This document shows, in pieces, positions 27,271 to 36,044 of a stretch of DNA of 64,000 bases (its first letter is position 1; every line of letters begins with the position of its first letter). The stretch comes from Bacteroidales bacterium. Its GTDB lineage: Bacteria; Bacteroidota; Bacteroidia; Bacteroidales; UBA932. The notes beneath the pieces were generated by a model. It was not told the DNA's origin. It did no database searches and worked only from the letters and a program-made list of their open reading frames with translations. The stretch spans positions 1-64,000 of the forward strand of contig JAFRZX010000062.1 in the NCBI GenBank assembly GCA_017442315.1, in the 5' to 3' direction. Both the position numbers and the translations under genes were made by a program.

Positions 27271-29769
27271 TTATAGGTATCTTTTAAAGAATTCATCTTT
27301 CTTTACTTCCCAGCCTTTCTGACGCCACACATCATGTTCTGTATGAGGATAGCATATCCATGATTTTTCAGTCCTGATGTGATTGTATCCTGCAAAGTTG
27401 GTGTGAGGAGGACAGACAGGGTCCTGCAGTCCGATAGCCATTATGACCGGACATTCTATCCTGTCAGTAAAATTCTTCACATCAAAGTAACTGAGAGTTT
27501 CATAGAGGTCGTCTTCAGATATGCCCAATTCCTGAGCTGCCTTCAACACTGGCTCTGCCGGCCAATGAGCTATTGCGAAATAATCCTTATAATCGTTAAG
27601 GAAAGGGGCTGAAGGCGCTATAGCCTTTATTCTATGGTCCAGAGATGCGGCAACCAATGTCAGAGCACCTCCCTGACTTTCCCCATGAGCAAAGACGCGC
27701 GAAGTGTCCGCCTTATCCAGAGAACATACGAAATCCACAGCCCTCACCGCATCGGCAAAGGCTCCTCTGTAATAATATGCATCCTTGCTTTCAAGCCCTC
27801 TTACACACCAGTCATCCTTTTCACCCGGCTTTCTGTTCAGGGCCTGATTACGTATGCATACCTGAAAGTCAATCATTTCAGGAGCATATGATGGATCCGT
27901 ATACCACACATTGCTGCCATATCCCATATATGAAATCCTAACGGGATATTTTCCATCTGCTGCAGGCATGGTGAGAATACCGCTGACAGGCTCGCCTCCA
28001 AACGATTTCATATCTACGCGATACAGCTTGCAGACATCACTTGAACGGTCTTCAAGCAAAGTGAGTCTGTACTGCGGATCAACAGCAGACAAATCCTCAA
28101 GTGTCTCTTGCCAGAAAGCATCGAAATCAGGCTGCTTATCCTGCTCCGACACGATCAATTCCGGATTGAACCCAAGGTTTGTACTTGATATTTCTTTTTT
28201 GGTGCCATCTTCTTCCACAATAGACAGAACAGCCTTGTAGAATCCTGGAAGAAGATCCAGACGGAATGATGCCTGTGCCTTTTCCTGACGGAACTTCACA
28301 TTTCTTTCATATGATGCCACAGGCTGACCGAAATCTGTGAAGAGTTCAAGAACCACGGAAATCTTTTCCGGACTGTCGGAAAGCATGGATATGTCCAGCA
28401 CATGAGGACCTTCACCTGAAAATATACCTTTGTTGTCTTCTATGCAGAAATCCGCAGAAAAGAATGAAGCTTCCGCAAGTTTCTCGGAGGTATTTCTGAT
28501 CATATCAGTAGTTGACACATCCGACACGTATACGGAATTGAGACCTTGCTGTTCCTGAGCAGGATCTCCGCAATAATCGTCTCCGGGCTTCCAGTAGAGG
28601 TTGGTCTGCGACTGACCAGCAAAACCTCCCCATCCCCAGAAATTGATACCGGCAAACAATCCTCTGTCCTGAGCCGACTTCACAAGACGCGTCATCACAT
28701 GCTGATAATAGGAATCACGTGCCGTCACCGGTGTTCCCTGCGCAAATCTGAAATCATCACGAGGAAAACCGAATTCCTCTATTACCAAAGGTTTTCCATA
28801 TCTCTCAGCGACAGCCAGATGCTCATCAATATAGATGTCTGTGTTTTCTTTCGCCTTTTCAAGATTTGTCTTCAAAGTGGATTCGCGTACCCAGCTCCAG
28901 TTATAAGGCCAGATATGGATGTTCATATAATCTATATCCGGACAACTGTGTATCCTTTCAAACAATTCCAGACTACCCTCGCACCCATGCCTTCCTTCGC
29001 TTCCGGAAGACACCATATGGTTAGGGTCAATTGATTTGATAAGCGCCGCCGTACTCCACATCCACTCGACAAAAGCATCATGCACCGCAGGGTCACCCGA
29101 AAAGCAACGCGGTTCATTGCCTATCTGCCACGAAAAGATTGCAGGATCGTCCTTATAAGGTTTTCCTGTCACTGTATTCGTTCTGGAAACGACATGTCTG
29201 ACATAATCCGCAAAGAATCCCTTTGCCTTCTCATTGGTCATAAAACGCGAAACAGACTCACAATATGCCACATAGCCTACCTCTGCAGGAATCACAGCCT
29301 TACCAGCACCTGCCCACTCCAGATACATGCCATATCCGCCAGACCATTCCCATGAGTTGTTCAGATAAAGAACAGCCTTCATATCTCTTTCAGCCATTTC
29401 CGCCAAAAGAACATCCAGACCACGGAAAATCGTATCATTGTAAACGCCCGGCTCTTTCTGCAGAGTAGGACTGACCCTTGTCGGGACTCCATCCGGCCCG
29501 TCACCCCCTACCAGAACGCGCAGATTGACCATACCTAGGGCCTTGAGCGTATCCAGTTCCGCCTCAAGGCGTTCACGGTCTCCCCCTACGCCTTCACTGC
29601 CAAGGATTGCACCATACCAGAAATTAGTTCCAACAAAATGGGAAGGATAATCTTCACAAACGAATTTTCCGTCTTCCACCCTTACGAAAGACGGTTTTCC
29701 CGACTGACAAGAGCACAACAGAAATGCTGCAGCAATTGACAGAGCAGAAATTGCCCGGATAAGTTTCAT
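27271..29769 (-). CDS. GH5_7 beta-mannanase fused to CE7 acetyl esterase
   Basis: The 832-residue lipoprotein (lipobox LCSC, Cys21) has an N-terminal GH5_7 mannanase: VGTNFWYGAIL, the acid/base Glu219 in WQIGNEPRC and the nucleophile Glu332 in VIEEFGFP. After a beta-rich bridge (about 430-530) comes a CE7 (acetyl xylan esterase/cephalosporin deacetylase) domain: Ser698 in HGESQGG, Asp783 in GLQDPVCPP and His812 in PHTEHD. One chain could thus cut mannan and remove acetyl groups. It is the promoter-proximal gene of the PUL, and a strong promoter lies just upstream. Which sugar esters CE7 prefers is not visible. Confidence 0.92.
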   Translation of the reverse strand: MKLIRAISALSIAAAFLLCSCQSGKPSFVRVEDGKFVCEDYPSHFVGTNFWYGAILGSEGVGGDRERLEAELDTLKALGMVNLRVLVGGDGPDGVPTRVSPTLQKEPGVYNDTIFRGLDVLLAEMAERDMKAVLYLNNSWEWSGGYGMYLEWAGAGKAVIPAEVGYVAYCESVSRFMTNEKAKGFFADYVRHVVSRTNTVTGKPYKDDPAIFSWQIGNEPRCFSGDPAVHDAFVEWMWSTAALIKSIDPNHMVSSGSEGRHGCEGSLELFERIHSCPDIDYMNIHIWPYNWSWVRESTLKTNLEKAKENTDIYIDEHLAVAERYGKPLVIEEFGFPRDDFRFAQGTPVTARDSYYQHVMTRLVKSAQDRGLFAGINFWGWGGFAGQSQTNLYWKPGDDYCGDPAQEQQGLNSVYVSDVSTTDMIRNTSEKLAEASFFSADFCIEDNKGIFSGEGPHVLDISMLSDSPEKISVVLELFTDFGQPVASYERNVKFRQEKAQASFRLDLLPGFYKAVLSIVEEDGTKKEISSTNLGFNPELIVSEQDKQPDFDAFWQETLEDLSAVDPQYRLTLLEDRSSDVCKLYRVDMKSFGGEPVSGILTMPAADGKYPVRISYMGYGSNVWYTDPSYAPEMIDFQVCIRNQALNRKPGEKDDWCVRGLESKDAYYYRGAFADAVRAVDFVCSLDKADTSRVFAHGESQGGALTLVAASLDHRIKAIAPSAPFLNDYKDYFAIAHWPAEPVLKAAQELGISEDDLYETLSYFDVKNFTDRIECPVIMAIGLQDPVCPPHTNFAGYNHIRTEKSWICYPHTEHDVWRQKGWEVKKDEFFKRYL

Positions 29770-29800
29770 TAATTTTCAGCGCTAATAATTATGATAATGC

Positions 29801-29832
29801 AAATATAAGAAGCGCCGAATCGTTAAACAAAT
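29801..29832 (-). promoter_or_regulatory. Main promoter of the mannan PUL operon
   Basis: On the minus strand TTTG (29832-29829) is followed after 20 bp by TATATTTG (29808-29801). Both elements match the Bacteroidota consensus. Transcription would start near 29796, giving a leader of about 27 nt before the GH5_7-CE7 start. All genes down to GH94 could be read from it. Confidence 0.7.
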
Positions 29833-29837
29833 ACAAT

Positions 29838-29852
29838 ATTATCCGATAATAA
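29838..29852. promoter_or_regulatory. Inverted repeat at the PUL promoter, candidate operator
   Basis: TATTATC-C-GATAATA is a perfect 7-bp inverted repeat with a one-base centre. Read towards the PUL it lies 5 bp upstream of the -33 element. The position suits a regulator site, but AraC-type proteins more often bind direct repeats, so which factor uses it is open. Confidence 0.4.
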
Positions 29853-29858
29853 TACAAA

Positions 29859-30737
29859 TTAAACAACAACCTTATTCTTTTTGAACATGGCACGGAACTC
29901 CCTTGGGGTATAACGCCTTTTTGCCTTGAAAGTGCGGTTGAAATTGGAAAGGTTGTTGAAACCGCACTCATAACATATTTCCGATATGTTTTTGGTCGAA
30001 TCCACCAGCATTCTTGCAGCAAAGCCAAGCCGGATATCCACAATATACTCCGACAAGGTCCTGCCCGTCCTCTGCCTGAAGAAGCGACTGAAAGCCACAG
30101 GACTCATCCCTACCAGATCGGACAGATCGGATAACCTCAACGGCTTCGCATAATTCTCACTGATGTAGTCCTTGACCTTCTGCACCCTGCGGCTTTCGAT
30201 GGTCCTCACAGAATGAGCAAACGAACTGGAAGCCAGCACCCTGGCCTCGCCCGATACAGAAAGCTCGTAAAGAATATACAGGAATTTCAGGAACTGGACG
30301 AACCTTTCCTGCTCACCGGCAAGAGTATCAAGCACAGAATACACCTTCATTATTGCAGGCATCTGAAAAGACAACCCATGATCAGCGCGACGAAGCATCC
30401 TTCTTATCGATGCAAACTGATTCTTAGAAAGCAGGTCACCGTTGAAAAGCTCTGCTGAAAACTGTATGGTTATCTCGCGTATATCCTTGGAACGGCATTT
30501 TCCCTGTTCCCACACATGCTCCAGGCTTTCTCCTCCTATCAGCACAAGTTCATAATCCCCGATTTCCTCCACACTATCCCCGACAATGCGCCTCACACCT
30601 TTTCCATGCTCGATAAAATTCAGCTCATACTCCTTATGCTGATGCAAAGGATAAGTAAATTCCGTCTTATGACGTTCCACTATATGAAAACAATCCCTCT
30701 CAGAAAGAGGTGTTATTTCTGTCAATACCTTGCTCAT
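29859..30737 (-). CDS. AraC-family transcriptional regulator
   Basis: The 292-residue protein has an N-terminal cupin-like sensing domain (HQHKEYELNFIEHGKG, then the EIGDYELVLIGG strand) and a C-terminal pair of helix-turn-helix motifs (LRLSDLSDLVGMSPVAFSRF, then ISEICYECGFNNLSNFNRTF) ending YTPREFR. It is the likely activator of the PUL, being placed between the long operon and the divergent epimerase. Most Bacteroides PULs use hybrid two-component or ECF-sigma systems, so an AraC type is a minority choice. The frame is open to a GTG at 30764. That codon would fall at the transcription start of the -7 element, so the ATG at 30737 is chosen. Confidence 0.9.
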   Translation of the reverse strand: MSKVLTEITPLSERDCFHIVERHKTEFTYPLHQHKEYELNFIEHGKGVRRIVGDSVEEIGDYELVLIGGESLEHVWEQGKCRSKDIREITIQFSAELFNGDLLSKNQFASIRRMLRRADHGLSFQMPAIMKVYSVLDTLAGEQERFVQFLKFLYILYELSVSGEARVLASSSFAHSVRTIESRRVQKVKDYISENYAKPLRLSDLSDLVGMSPVAFSRFFRQRTGRTLSEYIVDIRLGFAARMLVDSTKNISEICYECGFNNLSNFNRTFKAKRRYTPREFRAMFKKNKVVV

Positions 30738-30765
30738 GAAAACAACAAATTCATAATTTTTCACA

Positions 30766-30773
30766 CAAATATA
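30766..30773 (-). promoter_or_regulatory. -7 element of the AraC-family regulator gene
   Basis: TATATTTG on the minus strand lies 28 bp before the chosen start ATG. No matching -33 element is seen at 18-20 bp. Confidence 0.5.
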
Positions 30774-30821
30774 AACATTTTTTCAAAATGATACTTTTTT
30801 AACCTAAGTTATCCTTTTATG

Positions 30822-30831
30822 ATCAGCTGAT
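30822..30831. promoter_or_regulatory. Palindrome ATCAGCTGAT between divergent promoters, candidate operator
   Basis: This perfect 10-bp palindrome lies midway between the -7 elements of the regulator gene (30766-30773) and the epimerase gene (30865-30872). A site here could control both directions. It is short, so chance is possible. Confidence 0.3.
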
Positions 30832-30864
30832 ATTCTTGTCACACAGATTTCAAAAACAGTTTAT

Positions 30865-30872
30865 TATATTTG
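30865..30872 (+). promoter_or_regulatory. -7 element of the epimerase-GH43 unit
   Basis: TATATTTG lies 19 bp before the epimerase ATG. No -33 element stands at the right distance, which would fit a promoter that needs an activator. Confidence 0.5.
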
Positions 30873-30891
30873 CCATACAGACATATAAACC

Positions 30892-32136
30892 ATGAACGTA
30901 CCTGATAAGACATCTGCGGAATTATTTGCCGCACAAGCCCTGCGCTCCCAGCTGAAGAAAGAACTGACAGAAAACATCCTTCCATACTGGATTAAAAACG
31001 TATGCAAAACGGAAGGCCGGATCTGCGGAAGGATTGACGGAAATGACAAAGCCGATGCATCGGCTCCCATAGGAGGCATCATGACGGCAAGGATCCTATG
31101 GACATTTTCGTCAGCATACAGAATTCTGAAAGACAGTGTCACCCCAACAACGGCTGATTCTTACCTCAAGACAGCATCAGCTGCCAAGAATCTGATAATC
31201 GAAAAATTCCTCGACAAGGAATACGGAGGAACATTCTGGTCAATCAACCCCGACGGAACGCCCCTTGACACCAAGAAACAGATATATGCCATAGCATTCG
31301 CAATATACGGACTTGCAGAATACAACAGGGCGACAGGAGACGGGCAGGCATTGGAATATGCAATACAATTGTTTCATGCCATAGAAGATCACAGTTACGA
31401 CACTTCTAAAGATGGGTATCTGGAAGCATTCACACGCTCCTGGGACATTATAGAAGACATGCGCCTGAGCGACAAGGATGCAAATGAAAGCAAGACAATG
31501 AACACCCATCTTCACATTCTTGAAGCCTACACCTGCCTTTACAGAGTATGGAACAGCCCTCTGCTGAAAAAGCAGCTCAAAGGTCTTATAGAAATCTTTG
31601 AAAACCGTATCATCGACCATGACGGGCATCTGATCCTTTTCTTTGACGAAGACTGGAACAGGAAATCCGACATCATTTCATACGGACACGATATCGAGGC
31701 ATCATGGCTTCTCCACGAAGCCGCACTGGTACTGGGCGACAAGGATATTCTGGAACGCATCGAAAGAATAGTGCCGAAGATTGCCTCTGCTGCAGAAGAC
31801 GGCTTTCATCCTGAAGATGGTATGATATACGAACAGATACGCCATGACAACAAAGAGGAAACTGACAGAGACAGGCATTGGTGGGTACAAGCTGAAACCG
31901 TAGTAGGATTCTTCAACCTATGGAATCATTTTGCAAGCACACAAGGACTGGAAAAAGCCCTCATGTGCTGGGATTTCATAAAATCACATATCATAGACCA
32001 TGAAAACGGAGAGTGGTTCTGGAGCCTCAAGGCCGACGGCACAATAAACCGCATAGACGACAAGGCAGGATTCTGGAAATGCCCATATCATAACGGGCGT
32101 ATGTGCATGGAAATCATCGAACGTCTCAAACAATAA
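30892..32136 (+). CDS. Cellobiose 2-epimerase (AGE family)
   Basis: It epimerises the reducing-end sugar of beta-1,4 disaccharides: mannobiose to mannosyl-glucose, cellobiose to glucosyl-mannose. The 414-residue protein shows NILPYWIKNVCK, APIGGIMTARILWTFSSAYR, LDKEYGGTFWSI, LDTKKQIYAIAFAIYGL, MNTHLHILEAYT, ISYGHDIEASWLL and RHWWVQAE. These place it with the Bacteroides fragilis-type enzymes and include the conserved His residues of the alpha6/alpha6 barrel. It lacks a signal peptide, so it works in the cytoplasm upstream of GH130. It is transcribed away from the regulator, with GH43 following after 37 bp. Confidence 0.93.
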   Translation: MNVPDKTSAELFAAQALRSQLKKELTENILPYWIKNVCKTEGRICGRIDGNDKADASAPIGGIMTARILWTFSSAYRILKDSVTPTTADSYLKTASAAKNLIIEKFLDKEYGGTFWSINPDGTPLDTKKQIYAIAFAIYGLAEYNRATGDGQALEYAIQLFHAIEDHSYDTSKDGYLEAFTRSWDIIEDMRLSDKDANESKTMNTHLHILEAYTCLYRVWNSPLLKKQLKGLIEIFENRIIDHDGHLILFFDEDWNRKSDIISYGHDIEASWLLHEAALVLGDKDILERIERIVPKIASAAEDGFHPEDGMIYEQIRHDNKEETDRDRHWWVQAETVVGFFNLWNHFASTQGLEKALMCWDFIKSHIIDHENGEWFWSLKADGTINRIDDKAGFWKCPYHNGRMCMEIIERLKQ

Positions 32137-32173
32137 CTCTCATCAGTTTTAAACTATTAAATTTTCATCAAGA

Positions 32174-33802
32174 ATGAAGCGCATTGCAATATGTATCCTC
32201 ACCTTGACCATATCCATATGCATTCAAGCTCAAGGTTACACAAATCCCGTAATACCCGGTTTCAATCCTGATCCCAGTGTATGTCGCGCAGGAGATGATT
32301 ATTATGTTGTGACCAGTAGCTTCCACTATTTTCCGGGAGTTCCTATCTACCATAGCAAGGATCTTGTCAATTGGGAACAGGTCGGGCATGTGCTTTCACG
32401 CAGATCGCAGCTGGAACTTCCGGATGCAAGGTCTTGGTCCGGCATCTACGCCCCAACCATAAGACATCATAACGGCAGATTCTATATGATCACCACCAAT
32501 TGTTCTTCAAAGGGCAACTTCATAGTCACTACAGACGACCCTCGTGGAGAATGGTCTGACCCTATCTGGGTCGATCTTCCAGGGATAGATCCAGATCTTT
32601 TCTGGGATGAAGATGGAACATGCTGGTATTCCGGTGCAGGAAATGACGGCATTGTACAATGCCAGATAAATCCCGATACGGGAGAAAAGCTTTCAGAACC
32701 AAGGATGATATGGTACGGCACAGGAGGCAGGTATCCCGAAGCGCCGCACATATATAAAAAGGACGGATGGTACTATCTGCTCATAGCAGAAGGTGGCACA
32801 GAGTTCGGACATGGGGTTACAATAGCACGCAGCCGGCACGTGGACGGTCCCTACATCGGCGCTCCTCACAATCCGATTCTCACCCACTTCAAACAAGCCA
32901 CACAGAAGAGCCAGATTCAAGGAGTCGGACATGCCGACATCATACAGGCACACGACGGTTCATGGTGGATGGTATGCCTTGGTTTCCGCACACAAAGCGG
33001 CAGTCATCACCTTATGGGCAGAGAAACTTTCCTGGCTCCTGTAAGTTGGGAAAAAGGAGCATGGCCTGTAGTGAATGGAACTGGTGACATAGCGCTGGAA
33101 ATGAACGTGCCGACACTGCCGCAGAAGCCATTTGCCCCTAAGGATGCACGCAATGAATTCACCAGACCACAATCCGAGCTTCTTCCGGAATCGGCATTGA
33201 TGAAACAGACAGGACTGGGGCCACAATGGTGGTGGATCCGCAATCCGGAACCATCACGATATGTTCTGAATGCCGGATTCCTTCGCCTATATGGTACGGA
33301 ACATGACCTTCAGGAAAGCATAGAATCACCAACATTTGCAGGTTTCCGGCAGCAGGATATAGATTTCACGGCAGAAACATGCATGTGGTTGGGCAGAAGC
33401 AGCGAGGGAGACAGAGCAGGAATGACCGTATTCATGGATGCAGAAGCACATTATGACATCTATCTGAGGAATAAAGGTAACGGAAAATGGACAATTGGCA
33501 TCCACTATGCCATGGGAGTTCTGAATCATATAGAAGAAACTGAAGTGGAGAATGCTGCAGCAAGCAAGTCTGATCTCAGAAACGGCAGTCCACGCATCTG
33601 GCTTCGTATTACCGGGGAATCAGACTATTACAGACTGTGGTACTCACTTGATGGTCATGAATTCATTCAAGCCGGAATAAACCATACACGATACCTCAGC
33701 AGCGAAACAGTTTCAGGATTCACCGGTATCCTTATAGGGCTTTGGGCCCAATCACCCTCTGGAAAAGGATATGCAGATTTCGACTATTTTGAATACAGAT
33801 AG
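32174..33802 (+). CDS. GH43 glycosidase with C-terminal beta-sandwich, exported
   Basis: The 542-residue protein has a signal peptide (MKRIAICILTLTISICIQAQ). A five-bladed GH43 domain follows with the base Asp33 in GFNPDPSVCR, Asp139 in GIDPDLFW and the acid Glu189 in RYPEAPH. From about residue 335 comes a C-terminal beta-sandwich of the type found in beta-xylosidase/arabinofuranosidase members. Phrases such as PGVPIYHSKDLVNWEQVGHV are typical of that group. It probably acts in the periplasm. Its place beside mannan genes suggests it trims xylosyl or arabinosyl groups, or that the locus handles mixed hemicellulose; the substrate is not fixed by the sequence. Confidence 0.88.
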   Translation: MKRIAICILTLTISICIQAQGYTNPVIPGFNPDPSVCRAGDDYYVVTSSFHYFPGVPIYHSKDLVNWEQVGHVLSRRSQLELPDARSWSGIYAPTIRHHNGRFYMITTNCSSKGNFIVTTDDPRGEWSDPIWVDLPGIDPDLFWDEDGTCWYSGAGNDGIVQCQINPDTGEKLSEPRMIWYGTGGRYPEAPHIYKKDGWYYLLIAEGGTEFGHGVTIARSRHVDGPYIGAPHNPILTHFKQATQKSQIQGVGHADIIQAHDGSWWMVCLGFRTQSGSHHLMGRETFLAPVSWEKGAWPVVNGTGDIALEMNVPTLPQKPFAPKDARNEFTRPQSELLPESALMKQTGLGPQWWWIRNPEPSRYVLNAGFLRLYGTEHDLQESIESPTFAGFRQQDIDFTAETCMWLGRSSEGDRAGMTVFMDAEAHYDIYLRNKGNGKWTIGIHYAMGVLNHIEETEVENAAASKSDLRNGSPRIWLRITGESDYYRLWYSLDGHEFIQAGINHTRYLSSETVSGFTGILIGLWAQSPSGKGYADFDYFEYR

Positions 33803-33876
33803 CTTTTTCTGTTGTTTTCAAAAGTCAGAAAACATTCCTCAGGCATACCACATATGAAATACAGGTTCATACTTAA

Positions 33877-33910
33877 TGCAAAGGACTGGCTTTTCAGCCA
33901 GTCCTTTGCA
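33877..33910. terminator. Bidirectional terminator, 15-bp perfect stem
   Basis: TGCAAAGGACTGGCT (33877-33891) pairs perfectly with 33896-33910 around a 4-base loop TTTC. It sits between the convergent GH43 gene and the lipoprotein gene and can serve both strands. Confidence 0.85.
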
Positions 33911-33932
33911 TTGAGAAACTTCCCGTTTGTGA

Positions 33933-36017
33933 TCAGTCAACCTTATTGACTGTAAAATTCACTATATTATATGCATCAGCATCAAAATATTCATTTGTTT
34001 CTTTATCACGATATACATAAGCCGCAGTCTTGATCTCATAGTACCCGAAAATACCTGGGAAAAACTGCATTCTTGTACCGTTGATATTACCTGTATAAGC
34101 AGTACACTGACCACCTGCGATCTCTAATTCGCTCGAATAGTTCATTGTCTTGCCTACAAACTGAACTTCATATGTCTTACCTTCAATAACCACATCTCCC
34201 AAAACCTGAGGGGTCTCTATAGACATCTTATTGGTAGCTGGATCAAAATTCATAATGAAAGGAAAATCTTTTCCTACCTGAGAATTTGACCATCCATAAA
34301 CCTTGTAGCTTCTGTTTGCAGTAAACTGCTCCACAGTAAGGTTATAATCAGCTGCCGTATACCAATCGGTAGTCATCTGACCGGTAAGTCTCCAGTTGCC
34401 GGTATACGCAAGGTATTCTTCCTTAGGTTCTTCCACTACCGGCTTGACATCAGTCTTGGCAGAAGCTATACTGCAATACCACTTATTATCGTAAGCGGCA
34501 ATCTGAACATATACATACTCCGTATCAGGTTCAAGTCCTCCGGAAATTATCCATTCATATGAATTGCCCTCAACCAGCTGCGCATATACCGTTTCATAAT
34601 AATACATCGGATAGAGACCCAGATTGTACATTCCAGATTGATATAATTCCAGTCCGCGCTCCTCCAGCTCATCAAAATCATCCGGCAATCCTACCATGCT
34701 TAGAAAATCACTGAATGTCGACTTGGGAATAACACCGGTGACAGGAGCAAACGCATAGCTTCCATAATCCATATCCTCTCCGAAATAATCGAAAGAACAT
34801 GAAACCTTCAATGTGTTATATGAATAGTATCCGTCAAGTTCACGCTCATAAGGGGACATAGACAGGAATATGGAAGGTTCCGGCATAGGAACATCCACCT
34901 GAAGTTCTGTATAGAAGATATCTCCCATATAATCAACACCTGCTACGCATAGCACATAGGAAGTTCCTGCGTCTACCTGCCATGTGTCGGTATACGTATT
35001 AGGTCTAGGTCTACCATATTCAAACACATAATCCCTCAACCCTTCTTCTCCTTTTTCCGCCTTATACTGATCTGCCTGATCCTTCTTGAAGAAATCATAG
35101 AAATAAAAATTGACATCCTGATTGTTCATCTGCATTCTCAGAGAAACAGAATTGTGGGAAATGGCATCGATTGAGCAGTCGACAGTCTTATCAGAAGGTT
35201 CAGGTGCGTCCATTTCAAACCTTATGTATTCCGGCTTGCCCTGCCATCCTTGCGATGTTGTCTCATCAAAAAGGCTGGCCAAAGCATAATAACTTCTTCC
35301 AGGGACAAGATATGCAACATCATTGCGCGCAAGATTTTCCTGACCGGCAATCCACTCGATTGTCTTAGGCGAGGTCTCAGGCATTCCGAATTCAGCCAGG
35401 AGATTCCACACAAAGATATCTTCATCGAATTCTGCGCCATCTGTCATTATGGCCAACTGATACATGTATTCAAAATACCATCCTTCAAGATATGTATGAT
35501 AGTATACATATCCTTCCGGAACATCAACCTTATAAGAAAAGCCGGTCTTGGAAGCCGAAACAAAAGAAAGAATGTTTTCAATTGCACCAGTGGTCAAAGC
35601 CAGTTCTTTAACTTCACTATAATAAACCTTATCCTTCTCTTTTGAAGCTGCCGCATACAGGACATAATCCTTTTCCGGAACAAGATCCGCTATCGTATAA
35701 GACACAGGCTCCGAAGAAGCCTCGACAACCTCTCCCTCTTCAAAAAGTTCTTCGACAGCCGGGGCGGAAATCCCTTCTGTCCTTTCCATAAAGAGATAAG
35801 CTATTTCATCTGCATCTGTTGCAGACAAGTAGAACTGTACACTTGTTTCAGTATTCTCTCCGGCAGATACAGTCACCTCCGGCTCAGGAGCAGGCTCTTC
35901 CGTCTGCTCTTCTACAGGAGCAAGAGGCTCCTCTTCACAAGAAACAACAAACATCGCCCCAGCCGCCAGCAATACGGCAGCACATGTGCGGGCAAAAAAT
36001 CCTCTGGAAATTTTCAT
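33933..36017 (-). CDS. Large lipoprotein of unknown function
   Basis: The 694-residue protein has a lipoprotein signal (lipobox VVSC, Cys27) and an acidic Pro/Glu-rich linker (about 28-48). Several beta-rich segments follow with fibronectin-III-like phrases: SYTIADLVPEKDYVLYAAAS, YLVPGRSYYALASLFD, VDAGTSYVLCVAGVDY and LEPDTEYVYVQIAAYD. A separate C-terminal domain from about 545 starts YTGNWRLTGQM. It is probably displayed on the cell surface. It follows aspS by 27 bp on the same strand and may share its promoter. No catalytic motif is visible and the function is not known. Confidence 0.75.
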   Translation of the reverse strand: MKISRGFFARTCAAVLLAAGAMFVVSCEEEPLAPVEEQTEEPAPEPEVTVSAGENTETSVQFYLSATDADEIAYLFMERTEGISAPAVEELFEEGEVVEASSEPVSYTIADLVPEKDYVLYAAASKEKDKVYYSEVKELALTTGAIENILSFVSASKTGFSYKVDVPEGYVYYHTYLEGWYFEYMYQLAIMTDGAEFDEDIFVWNLLAEFGMPETSPKTIEWIAGQENLARNDVAYLVPGRSYYALASLFDETTSQGWQGKPEYIRFEMDAPEPSDKTVDCSIDAISHNSVSLRMQMNNQDVNFYFYDFFKKDQADQYKAEKGEEGLRDYVFEYGRPRPNTYTDTWQVDAGTSYVLCVAGVDYMGDIFYTELQVDVPMPEPSIFLSMSPYERELDGYYSYNTLKVSCSFDYFGEDMDYGSYAFAPVTGVIPKSTFSDFLSMVGLPDDFDELEERGLELYQSGMYNLGLYPMYYYETVYAQLVEGNSYEWIISGGLEPDTEYVYVQIAAYDNKWYCSIASAKTDVKPVVEEPKEEYLAYTGNWRLTGQMTTDWYTAADYNLTVEQFTANRSYKVYGWSNSQVGKDFPFIMNFDPATNKMSIETPQVLGDVVIEGKTYEVQFVGKTMNYSSELEIAGGQCTAYTGNINGTRMQFFPGIFGYYEIKTAAYVYRDKETNEYFDADAYNIVNFTVNKVD

Positions 36018-36044
36018 TATATCTATAGCTTTTATCGATTACAA

